Below, piece after piece: positions 1 through 6,085 of a stretch of DNA of 41,946 nucleotides (within the stretch, counting starts at the first letter, position 1; the number at the start of each line of letters is the position of its first letter). The stretch covers positions 1-41,946 of the forward strand of contig JAKSPO010000016.1 of assembly GCA_024404675.1 (NCBI GenBank). The letters are read 5' to 3'. Source of the DNA: Lachnospiraceae bacterium. Lineage in GTDB: Bacteria > Bacillota > Clostridia > Lachnospirales > Lachnospiraceae. Position numbers and translations under genes: made by a program. Below the pieces are notes generated by a model, which worked only from the letters and a program-made list of their open reading frames with translations, was not told where the DNA came from and did not search any database.

Positions 1-223
1 CATTTTTTCCATCTACTCTTCCTCATCCTTAATTATGTATTACTATTACTTTTTTCAAGGCCATCCATGTTATCATATTTTTCTTGGTATAAATGTTTAT
101 TTTGGATAAGCCAAATGAAATCACTCAATTCTCTCATTGAACCTTGAAGCATCTTCTTCGTCACGTGCTCATTCGATTAGATTTTCATATTAATCGTTTG
201 AAGTTCCAGATGTATATCCCACA

Positions 224-397
224 TCATTTTAAGTCTTCAAAAAATTCTCTTCCAGGCCTTTCTTTTAATCTATAGCCAGTAATCATATTTCTAATCAAAT
301 CAGATTTTGTTCTTCCAGACCTCTCACATAGGTCTTCAAATATCTTTTCCTCTTCGTCTGAAAGATAGACTTTTACATAATTCGTATACTTTCGCAT
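224..397 (-). CDS. Small ribbon-helix-helix protein, MobC/CopG-like, probably shortened
   Basis: A 57-residue reading frame that begins MRKYTNYVKVYLSDEEEK. The pattern is that of a ribbon-helix-helix DNA-binding fold: a short beta strand (YVKVYL), an acidic helix (DEEEKIFEDLCERSG), then RTKSDLIRNMI. Such proteins act as auto-repressors or as MobC-type relaxosome accessory proteins on plasmids and mobilizable elements. The start is supported by an excellent ribosome site (AAGGAGG, 402-408) five bases upstream of the ATG. The frame stops early for a MobC protein (usually about 100 residues or more). After the stop, a neighbouring frame stays partly protein-like as far as position 1 but contains stops, so this may be a frameshifted remnant. 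It follows a long structured untranslated region on the same strand, which fits a gene of a mobile element. Family call is by eye only; CopG-type antitoxin or repressor is an alternative. Confidence 0.55.
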   Translation of the reverse strand: MRKYTNYVKVYLSDEEEKIFEDLCERSGRTKSDLIRNMITGYRLKERPGREFFEDLK

Positions 398-413
398 ATT
401 ACCTCCTTGGGGT

Positions 414-509
414 TTTAGGGGATCATTCCCCTAAATAGAAAATGGTACAATTGGGACCATTTTGAATTTGTGGGCAACAAATTCGTTGCTTGAGAAAGAC
501 TAATTAGTC
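414..509 (-). promoter_or_regulatory. Series of perfect hairpins/palindromes in front of the RHH gene
   Basis: Four consecutive dyads lie between the structured RNA region and the ribosome site of the RHH gene. They are TTTAGGGG/CCCCTAAA (414-421 with 428-435), AAAATGGT/ACCATTTT (439-446 with 456-463), GAATTTGT/ACAAATTC (464-471 with 477-484) and the 12-bp palindrome GACTAATTAGTC (498-509). The first ends six bases before the Shine-Dalgarno sequence. None carries the T-run of an intrinsic terminator on the minus strand. They could be operators for the RHH protein or translational control hairpins; the role is inferred. Confidence 0.5.
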
Positions 510-1172
510 AAAGTGCGTCATTACAATTCTATTCACTACAGAAGCCGTTCGCCTTTCTCTTTTCGCCTTTACATAATCCATCAACTATAACTTGCTAACA
601 TCCTTATACAGGTCGGTTTCGTTGGGCAACGGCTTCAGGGCGCACTCTCCCTATCGCTATGGATAGAGAGTCAACGTACTAAAGATGCAGGCCGTATATC
701 GTCCTGGGTATCCGTATTCCCGATCATCTGACTCTGTTAGCATACACTTATGATGCCTTTCATAAGTGCAGTTTCCAGTACACTTTCTGCATGCGTCATA
801 TGCCTTTCTACATGCCAAACCTTTCGATTCTCTATGCACTCCCTCCGGCCTTATACCAATCACCAGAGCATTTTTGCCTCCGCGGGATAGTTTTAACCAT
901 AATAGAACAAAATGCTCTATTTTAGGCTTATAGAGGCCTTCCTTCCGCCTTTAGCCCCTTACGTTACAGAAACAGGATGATCCGTCTGTTCCTGGCCGGA
1001 TGCATTCTATGAATGAGCTGCATCATACTACCACTATTATACTGACACGTCCCTCAGATAGCTTATAAGGTCGAGTAGTATGCCCCACCTTATCGCCCTC
1101 TCTTACTAACCACAGAGCCTGGTGCTGCCACACTTATCGTCTTTAGCAGCCAAGACTCTTCGGTCATGGGAA
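510..1172 (-). ncRNA. Candidate large structured non-coding RNA
   Basis: About 660 bases without a convincing protein gene but full of complementary segments. Nested helices pair 512-517 with 641-646 and 541-549 with 628-636 (GAAGCCGTT/AACGGCTTC, 9 bp). Hairpins lie at 645-670, 745-752/761-768 (CACTTATG/CATAAGTG), 866-874/909-917 (GAGCATTTT/AAAATGCTC, enclosed by 847-855/929-938) and 1024-1031/1075-1082 (CATACTAC/GTAGTATG). On the minus strand the presumed loops are purine-rich with repeated GAAA, as in folded RNAs, and a promoter (1179-1207) sits directly upstream; the plus strand has neither. Size and setting (end of a mobile element, next to a tRNA gene) recall large ornate RNAs such as ROOL or GOLLD, but I cannot assign a family. 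It may end before, or run into, the RHH gene. The minus-strand direction and RNA nature are inferences. Confidence 0.5.
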
Positions 1173-1178
1173 TGTTAA

Positions 1179-1207
1179 ATTGTAATAGAACATATAATCC
1201 TTTCCAA
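1179..1207 (-). promoter_or_regulatory. Promoter of the large structured RNA / RHH transcript
   Basis: Minus-strand -35 TTGGAA (1202-1207), 17-bp spacer and -10 TACAAT (1179-1184) predict a transcript starting near 1172. It faces away from the plus-strand promoter at 1241-1269. Confidence 0.5.
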
Positions 1208-1219
1208 CAGAAAAGGATT
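1196..1219. repeat. 8-bp stem-loop in the divergent promoter region
   Basis: AATCCTTT (1196-1203) and AAAGGATT (1212-1219) form a perfect hairpin with an 8-base loop. It overlaps the minus-strand -35 element. On the plus strand it is followed by a weak T-rich stretch, so it could also be a terminator remnant. Confidence 0.35.
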
Positions 1220-1223
1220 TCTC

Positions 1224-1248
1224 TTTGTCAAGTGTTTTACTTGACAAA
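1224..1248. promoter_or_regulatory. 10-bp inverted repeat, probable operator between divergent promoters
   Basis: TTTGTCAAGT (1224-1233) and ACTTGACAAA (1239-1248) are perfect inverted copies around a 5-bp spacer. The right arm contains the plus-strand -35 hexamer TTGACA, so a bound repressor would block the small-RNA promoter. The repeat also lies 17 bp upstream of the opposite promoter's -35. The RHH protein encoded nearby is an obvious but untested candidate ligand. Confidence 0.5.
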
Positions 1249-1269
1249 CAACTTGTATTCAGCTATAAT
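1241..1269 (+). promoter_or_regulatory. Consensus sigma-A promoter of the small RNA
   Basis: Perfect TTGACA (1241-1246), 17-bp spacer and perfect TATAAT (1264-1269). Transcription should start near 1276. No ATG-led reading frame follows, so it drives a non-coding transcript. Confidence 0.8.
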
Positions 1270-1275
1270 AGGGAT

Positions 1276-1362
1276 AAGATTTGAATATTTGATAGCTGAT
1301 TTTCTTTAGAGAAATCATCAGCAAATAGAAGCGAAACACATCTTGCAGGATGTGTTTTTTTT
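1276..1362 (+). ncRNA. Candidate ~87-nt small RNA with two hairpins
   Basis: A self-contained transcription unit: a perfect consensus promoter, then a hairpin (GCTGAT 1295-1300 and TTTC 1301-1304 pairing with GAAA 1311-1314 and ATCAGC 1317-1322, with a 2-base bulge), a short unpaired linker, and an intrinsic terminator (ACACATC 1336-1342, loop, GATGTGT 1349-1355, then eight T). No start codon with a ribosome site lies inside. Size and two-hairpin layout resemble copy-control or regulatory antisense RNAs of plasmids and conjugative elements, but I find no long complement to it within the window, so the target is unknown. It is transcribed away from the large structured RNA. Confidence 0.6.
1336..1362 (+). 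terminator. Intrinsic terminator of the small RNA
   Basis: Seven-base stem ACACATC/GATGTGT with a six-base loop, followed by TTTTTTTT and further T-rich sequence. Confidence 0.75.
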
Positions 1363-1374
1363 CTTTTTTATTTG

Positions 1375-1397
1375 AAATTCGTAGCAAAATTCGTAGC
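1375..1397. repeat. Tandem AAATTCGTAGC repeats, probable recombinase arm-type sites / element end
   Basis: Two copies of AAATTCGTAGC (1375-1385 and 1387-1397) in direct orientation with a 12-bp period. Repeated ATTCGTAGC-like blocks are familiar from the termini of tyrosine-recombinase elements in Clostridia. Their location, 125 bp from the 3' end of a tRNA gene, supports an attachment-site region. The opposite end and the integrase are not in the window. Confidence 0.45.
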
Positions 1398-1482
1398 CAA
1401 TGCTAATTTAGGTCAATTTTTTAACAAAATGGCTTGCCTTCGAAATCCATCATTTATTGCTTATCAACGCTAGAAGTTTTGC
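1398..1482. other. AT-rich spacer between repeat block and tRNA terminator
   Basis: No gene, promoter or clear repeat could be recognised here. It presumably contains the element/chromosome junction if integration used the tRNA 3' end. Confidence 0.3.
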
Positions 1483-1519
1483 AAAAAAATAAGACCTTAT
1501 CTTTCGATAAAGCCTTATT
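1483..1519 (-). terminator. Intrinsic terminator of tRNA-Leu
   Basis: On the minus strand a long stem (1506-1519 pairing with 1488-1501, one or two mismatches) closes a GAAA loop (1502-1505) and is followed by seven T. Confidence 0.75.
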
Positions 1520-1522
1520 TTA

Positions 1523-1604
1523 TGCGGATAACAGGACTTGAACCTGCACATCTTGCGATACGAGAACCTAAATCTCGCGTGTCTGCCAGTTCCACCATAT
1601 CCGC
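1523..1604 (-). tRNA. tRNA-Leu (anticodon UAG)
   Basis: The acceptor stem GCGGATA pairs with TATCCGC. The anticodon stem CGAGA/TCTCG holds the loop TTTAGGT with anticodon TAG (reads CUA). There is a long variable arm as expected for leucine and a T-arm with GGTTCAAGTCC. The discriminator base is A and the CCA is not encoded. No promoter is visible in the 30 bases between it and the truncated GH9 gene upstream, so it may be read from that gene's promoter. Its 3' end faces the mobile-element-like region. Confidence 0.9.
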
Positions 1605-1634
1605 TTGTTTGCTAATGTTTAGCCACGGCAGCAC

Positions 1635-3068
1635 CTAAAGCTCTCCTGCCTGCGACTCCACACGAAGATCATAGTCTCCCGCATCGTGCCAGCCACCTTT
1701 ATTAAGTCCCGGAACATGCTCCCCCGGCTGATACTTCGTAAGTGTCGACGGGCCCTGCATATAGCCGTCAAAATGGTTGAAATTAACCGGTGCCATCTCC
1801 GCATCGTCCATATGGCAAAGTCCGTGCCATACACGGTATTTTTCGCTGACTTTCATATGGCACATCTGCACCGGCAGAAAATATTCAAGCACCGGCTGCC
1901 ATACACCACGGTCATATACATCCTTTGCTATGCGAAACACATTAGAACAGGACTCTCCGTAGGCAATCTGATAAAGTCCTTCCTCCTTCACCGCATCAAA
2001 CGGAAAATGGAAGTAGCGGTATCTTAAGAACATGCCCCACTCCTTCGGCACACCGCGAAGAACAACCTCCTTCTTCACTGCCCCGAGACGATACAGAATC
2101 GCCTCCTTAACCTCCTCACGGGGATCGGTCTCGATTACCGCGCATTTGTCCTGATTCACGTGATAGCCGACCTGAGACACCTGAACGGTTGCAGGGTATC
2201 TCCATTCCGGCGTGATGACCGGCGAGATTGTAAGCTTAAGCACATCTCCAGCTCGGTTCACGGGAAGCTCCGCGCACAGGACAAACCAACCGTTCTGCTG
2301 ATTCATACGGCCGTCATACAGCTTAAGCGGTATCTCCTCACTTGTCACGGTGTAGCTGTAAAGCGGCTCCTCCGGACATACGGTAAAGCTGTGTCCGCAG
2401 GCATAGGGCTCGCCGATGATTTCGTCGGAACGCATTGGGTTATAGCCCTTACCATGACCGGTCAGCATATCCTCATCCGCAAGTGCATCGCCGCGCGCAT
2501 ACATCCCGCCGATTTCATATACGGAGGGCATCGCCTTAGTCGGTCCGTTCGGCTGCTGCGGGAACAAGCCGCAGGTATCGTCCATCATCCAGTAATGCCC
2601 GAGCACATGTGCAGGGGGAATCTCCAGATTGAAGCAGGCCTTTCCCTGAAACTGTTCAGGAAGCGGATTCTTAAGATCAACGGTTACCGAAACACTCCGC
2701 CCTTCTCCGTGAAGCTTTACCGAATAATCAAGCACCAGATCGGGGTAAATGAGCGGATTGAACCCGCGCATATGCTGACGCTCGTCCGGGTAGTGCAGGT
2801 TAGCACACACCGAATTGTTCTCCTCACTGATGTCCCTTGAAACAAGCACCGGAACCGGCTGCCACTGTCCGGGCGTCTGCTCGAAGCGTACGTCGCCGGT
2901 CATTGCCATACGGCGTCCGTTCATCAAAATGCCGATGCCGCTCTGGTGTCCCGCGGCATAATTATCGTTGAAGGCAAGCACATCCACACCGCTGCAGGTG
3001 AAATATCCCTGCTTCGGATCTACGACGAAAGCCTCTGCCTGATTTCTGTTCTCAATATTCTTCTCCAT
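1635..3068 (-). pseudogene. Truncated family 9 glycoside hydrolase (endoglucanase/beta-glucosidase type)
   Basis: GH9 enzymes cleave beta-1,4-glucans by an inverting mechanism. This 477-residue frame has an N-terminal region of about 290 residues of unclear fold, an Ig-like N-terminal domain typical of GH9 (about residues 295-380, starting near VQVSQVGYHV) and the first ~90 residues of the catalytic domain, ending just after GGWHDAGDYD, which carries the Asp pair that activates water. The remaining (alpha/alpha)6 barrel with the catalytic Glu is missing: the frame hits TAG nine codons after that motif and no other frame continues it. The gene ends 30 bp from tRNA-Leu. There is no signal peptide, so the parent was probably a cytoplasmic oligosaccharide-degrading member. 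Start: AAGGAGC six bases before the ATG. Almost certainly inactive; the cause could be deletion or element insertion. Confidence 0.75.
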
Positions 3069-3113
3069 ATCTGCTCCTTAATGTCGGTATACGCGCGAAC
3101 CGACTGCTGCAAT

Positions 3114-3142
3114 ATCGTAACCATACCACAGTGCTATTTCAA
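3114..3142 (-). promoter_or_regulatory. Probable promoter of the GH9 gene
   Basis: Minus-strand TTGAAA (3137-3142), 17-bp spacer and TACGAT (3114-3119), about 45 bp upstream of the start codon. Confidence 0.4.
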
Positions 3143-3183
3143 AAACGATAAAGAATATTATACTTTTGTTGTCATTTTCCGCG

Positions 3184-3210
3184 AAAAAACTCCCCGCCGG
3201 CGGCGAGGAG
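3184..3210 (-). terminator. Intrinsic terminator of the cytidylate-kinase-like gene
   Basis: A 9-bp GC-rich stem (CTCCTCGCC with GGCGGGGAG, one G-U pair) around a 3-base loop, followed on the minus strand by six T. Confidence 0.85.
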
Positions 3211-3222
3211 TTTCGAATCGTC

Positions 3223-3828
3223 TTATTTGGTTACTACATCATACAGTACATTGACACAGGCATCGATTCCGAAGGTACTGCTATTTAACGTCATATCGTA
3301 ATTCTGTGCCTTGCCCCACTCGGAATCCGTGTAGTACTTATAGTGGTTGGCACGTGCCTTATCGCGCTTCCGAAGCGTCTTCTCGACATCGCCCGGCGCA
3401 AAGCCGTACTCATTAACCGCACGCTTAGCCTTGCAAGCCATATCTCCATGGATGAAGACGTGAAGTGAATCCGGATAATCCTTCAGGATGAAATCCGCGC
3501 AACGACCGACAATAACGCAGTTCTCCTTATTGGCAATCTCACGAATGATGTCGGACTGTACCACAAAAAGCTGATCCTGCAACGGAAGCATATTGCCGCC
3601 GAACACCTGTCCCGCATAGGTCATGTTGCTTGCGATGTTGAAAAGAAGGCTTCCGGTGATATGCTCACCCTGCTCCTCGATAAATTCCTTCGCAAGTCCG
3701 CTTTCCTTCGACACGCGGTCAATCAGCTCCTTATCATAATAGGAATAGCCGAGCTTCTCCGCAAGCTTCTTACCGATCTGGCGTCCGCCGCTACCGCACT
3801 CTCGACTGATAGTAATAATCTTCTTCAT
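3223..3828 (-). CDS. Cytidylate kinase-like family protein
   Basis: A P-loop nucleotide kinase-like protein of about 201 residues, cytoplasmic. It opens with ITISRECGSGGRQIGKKLAE, whose ECGSGGRQIGKKLA matches the modified Walker A of the cytidylate_kin_2 family common in gut Clostridia. Next come YYDKELID, CVIVGRCADFILKD and a basic C-terminal lid region (LRKRDKARANHYKYYTD). The family is related to CMP kinase, but the true substrate of these short members is not established. The upstream in-frame GTG was rejected because AAGGGGG lies eight bases before the ATG used here and would overlap a GTG start. It has its own promoter with an extended -10 and its own terminator, so it is probably monocistronic. 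Confidence 0.8.
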   Translation of the reverse strand: MKKIITISRECGSGGRQIGKKLAEKLGYSYYDKELIDRVSKESGLAKEFIEEQGEHITGSLLFNIASNMTYAGQVFGGNMLPLQDQLFVVQSDIIREIANKENCVIVGRCADFILKDYPDSLHVFIHGDMACKAKRAVNEYGFAPGDVEKTLRKRDKARANHYKYYTDSEWGKAQNYDMTLNSSTFGIDACVNVLYDVVTK

Positions 3829-3862
3829 ACCGAACACCCCCTTGGGATTCTCTATTAGGAAT

Positions 3863-3868
3863 ATTATA
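3863..3868 (-). promoter_or_regulatory. Extended -10 promoter of the cytidylate-kinase-like gene
   Basis: TATAAT preceded by TG one base upstream (TGTTATAAT on the minus strand), about 35 bp before the start codon. The -35 region is poor (TTTTCC), which fits an extended -10 promoter. Confidence 0.45.
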
Positions 3869-3961
3869 ACACCTTTGGGACGAACGGAAAAGTATTTTTC
3901 TCATCTTTTTCCATATTCTGCATTCCCCACTACGATGTCCGAATATCCGTAGAAAACCACC

Positions 3962-4489
3962 CTATTCCTTGATTGTAAGCGCCTTTAACACCTCAGAAAG
4001 AAGCTTTCGGTTCTTCTCATCGGTACAGACGGTGACGAAGATACCGTGCGCCTCATCATAATAGTAAGTAACCTGAAGCGTCTCCTTACCGGCCTTATCC
4101 TCATAAGAGATAGCGCGCGCCGGATAATTTCCCGCACCGTAGATGCCCTGTTCGTCAATCGTAAAGGAATAGCTTCCGTCACTCTGGAAATTCTCGAGCG
4201 TTTCTTCCAGATTCGTATCCTTACCGATACTCGTTACCGAAATATAGCATTCCCGATTCTTAACAGCCAGAAAGCGGTCCATATAGATCCGATTCTTACC
4301 GTCCAGAAGAATCGTCTCATAGGTGATGTCATTCGAATTAAACTTAATGGTATAGCCGTGCTCCTCCGAATTATATGTCGTCTCGACACCGAAGTTCTGA
4401 AGACTGAGCATCACGACAATCAAAAGAAACACAACGGAACCCAGTGCCACTAAAATAAATGCAGGTTTTTTGATTATTGATTTAAGCAT
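3962..4489 (-). CDS. Membrane-anchored hypothetical protein
   Basis: 175 residues. A short basic N-terminus (MLKSIIKKPAF) is followed by one hydrophobic segment (about residues 10-32, ILVALGSVVFLLIVVMLSL) with no lipobox, then a soluble domain of about 140 residues presumably outside the cell. The domain is rich in Tyr/Thr beta-type sequence (YTIKFNSNDITYETILL, YSFTIDEQGIYGAGNYPARAISY) and ends in a Lys-rich helix. The pattern recalls PsbP-like or other small secreted beta domains, but I do not recognise a family and assign no function. GAAGGAAGA precedes the start. The downstream kinase-like gene has its own promoter, so a shared operon is doubtful. Confidence 0.65.
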   Translation of the reverse strand: MLKSIIKKPAFILVALGSVVFLLIVVMLSLQNFGVETTYNSEEHGYTIKFNSNDITYETILLDGKNRIYMDRFLAVKNRECYISVTSIGKDTNLEETLENFQSDGSYSFTIDEQGIYGAGNYPARAISYEDKAGKETLQVTYYYDEAHGIFVTVCTDEKNRKLLSEVLKALTIKE

Positions 4490-4650
4490 TGCATTCTTCC
4501 TTCAAAAGTGATATAAAGTCATTTTATACGAAAAACGCCAAGAAAGCAATGCTTTCCTACATTGCTTAATCCACCAAGGAGGCGTACACTTTCAATACCG
4601 ATATCTGTTGTGCCTGATAAGGGATGCTAATTTAAGAGGGAATAAATAGA

Positions 4651-6003
4651 ATGAAGAATGCTCATACAATTGAAATGACAACCGGTTCGCTTCCCAAAAA
4701 GATGCTCCGCTTCGCTGTGCCGTTGATTCTCTCAAGCATATTCCAGCTACTGTTCAACGCCGTAGACCTGATTGTCGTTGGACAGTTCGTTGACGATACC
4801 GCTGTCGGCGCAGTCGGTTCTACCGGCGCGCTTGTCAATCTGCTCACGAATCTGTTCCTCGGCCTTTCCGTCGGTACCAATGTACTGGTTGCCCGCTATA
4901 TCGGCTCAGGCAATGACGAGGATGCTTCCGAAACGGTTCACACCTCGATTCTGATCAGCCTGATTTCGGGCGTGCTGCTTGCCGTTATCGGCATTGTCTT
5001 CGCCCGTCCGATGCTTGTTCTGATGGGTTCCCCTGACGGAGTACTGAATCAGGCAACTCTTTACCTGCGCATTTATTTCCTCGGTATGCCGATTATGATG
5101 CTTTATAACTTCGGTAGCGCCATCCTTCGCGCAATCGGTGATACCAAGAGACCGTTAATCTATCTTACATTTGCCGGCTTTATCAACGTGTTCATGAATC
5201 TTATCTTCGTGCTCGGCTTCCATCGCGGTGTGGATGGTGTTGCATGGGGAACGGTTATTTCCCAGCTCGTTGCGGCAATCCTTATCATGCGAAACCTTGC
5301 GCATTCGGACACCTGCTGCCGTTTCATTCCCACAAAGCTTCATATTACGAAGAATAAGCTTGTCGGCATCGCAAGAATCGGTATCCCGGCAGGTCTGCAG
5401 GGCTGTATATTCTCTGCTTCCAATGTGCTGATTCAGTCTTCCGTCAACGAATTCGGCAAGCTCGGTATCTCGGGAAGCGCTGCGGCAGGCAACATTGAGG
5501 GCTTCGTATATGTTTCGATGAATGCCTTCCATCATACCGTATTAAGCTTTACCGGACAGAATTACGGTGCCGGCAATATGAAGCGGGTGCGCCAGACGCT
5601 AAAATGGGGACTTCTCTATGTCCTGCTTGCCGGCGGCATCCTCGGCAATCTTGTCGTACTGTTCCGCGTTCCGCTTCTTAAGCTTTATGTCAGCGAAGCC
5701 GATTCCATTGCTTACGGAAGCACGCGTATTATTATGATCAACACCTTGTATTTCCTGTGCGGCACAATGGACGTCACCGTCGGTGCGCTTCGTGGCGTCG
5801 GCTTCTCCCTGATTCCGATGTTCGTATCGCTGATTGGTGTGTGCGGCTTCCGTGTGGTATGGATTTTCACCTATTTCCGCGCACATCATACGATGGAAAT
5901 GCTCTTCATTTCCTACCCGATCAGCTGGGTTGCAACCTTCCTTTGTCAGCTTCTAGTATTCATGCTTTGGGTGCGTTCCACCAAGCGGAAGGGAATCGCC
6001 TGA
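4651..6003 (+). CDS. MATE family efflux transporter
   Basis: 450 residues, the usual MATE length, with about 12 predicted membrane helices in two homologous halves. The first half begins MLRFAVPLILSSIFQLLFNAVDLIVVGQFV and contains VGAVGSTGALVNLLTNLFLGLSVGTNVLVARYIG, the signature of the multidrug and toxic compound extrusion family. These proteins exchange organic cations, drugs or metabolites for Na+ or H+ across the plasma membrane. The second half repeats the pattern (GIPAGLQGCIFSASNVLIQS, FTGQNYGAGNMKRVRQTLKWG). Substrate cannot be read from sequence. The start is preceded by a modest GAGGG; the adjacent genes on either side do not share its transcription unit obviously, because the next gene has its own promoter. 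Confidence 0.9.
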   Translation: MKNAHTIEMTTGSLPKKMLRFAVPLILSSIFQLLFNAVDLIVVGQFVDDTAVGAVGSTGALVNLLTNLFLGLSVGTNVLVARYIGSGNDEDASETVHTSILISLISGVLLAVIGIVFARPMLVLMGSPDGVLNQATLYLRIYFLGMPIMMLYNFGSAILRAIGDTKRPLIYLTFAGFINVFMNLIFVLGFHRGVDGVAWGTVISQLVAAILIMRNLAHSDTCCRFIPTKLHITKNKLVGIARIGIPAGLQGCIFSASNVLIQSSVNEFGKLGISGSAAAGNIEGFVYVSMNAFHHTVLSFTGQNYGAGNMKRVRQTLKWGLLYVLLAGGILGNLVVLFRVPLLKLYVSEADSIAYGSTRIIMINTLYFLCGTMDVTVGALRGVGFSLIPMFVSLIGVCGFRVVWIFTYFRAHHTMEMLFISYPISWVATFLCQLLVFMLWVRSTKRKGIA

Positions 6004-6015
6004 GGGGGGTATTTT

Positions 6016-6044
6016 TTGCGTACTCTTGACAAAGGTGCTATAAT
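6016..6044 (+). promoter_or_regulatory. Promoter of the LTA-synthase-like gene
   Basis: TTGCGT (6016-6021), 17-bp spacer, and TATAAT (6039-6044) with an extended TG (TGCTATAAT). A better-looking TTGACA at 6025-6030 is only 8 bp from the -10 and cannot be the partner. Confidence 0.6.
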
Positions 6045-6085
6045 ATAGTTTCAACCTAAGCAATACTCTTTTTTAGGAGCCGTTT

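Noticed and set aside
657-863. 68-residue minus-strand open frame inside the structured region
   Set aside because: No ribosome site, Cys-rich odd composition, and it spans several perfect RNA stems; more likely an accident of RNA sequence.
510-1172. Group II intron or tmRNA/RNase P RNA
   Set aside because: No intron domain V signature, no intron-encoded reverse transcriptase, no tRNA-like ends of tmRNA and no RNase P core motifs seen.
2160-2840. Long plus-strand open frame opposite the GH9 gene
   Set aside because: Shadow of the GH9 frame; no ribosome site and no recognisable protein features. The same applies to long opposite-strand frames over glgC, glgD, murC, mfd, metH and mscS.
6025-6044. 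TTGACA followed by TATAAT before the LTA-synthase gene
   Set aside because: Spacing is only 8 bp; TTGCGT 17 bp from the -10 with an extended TG is the workable promoter.
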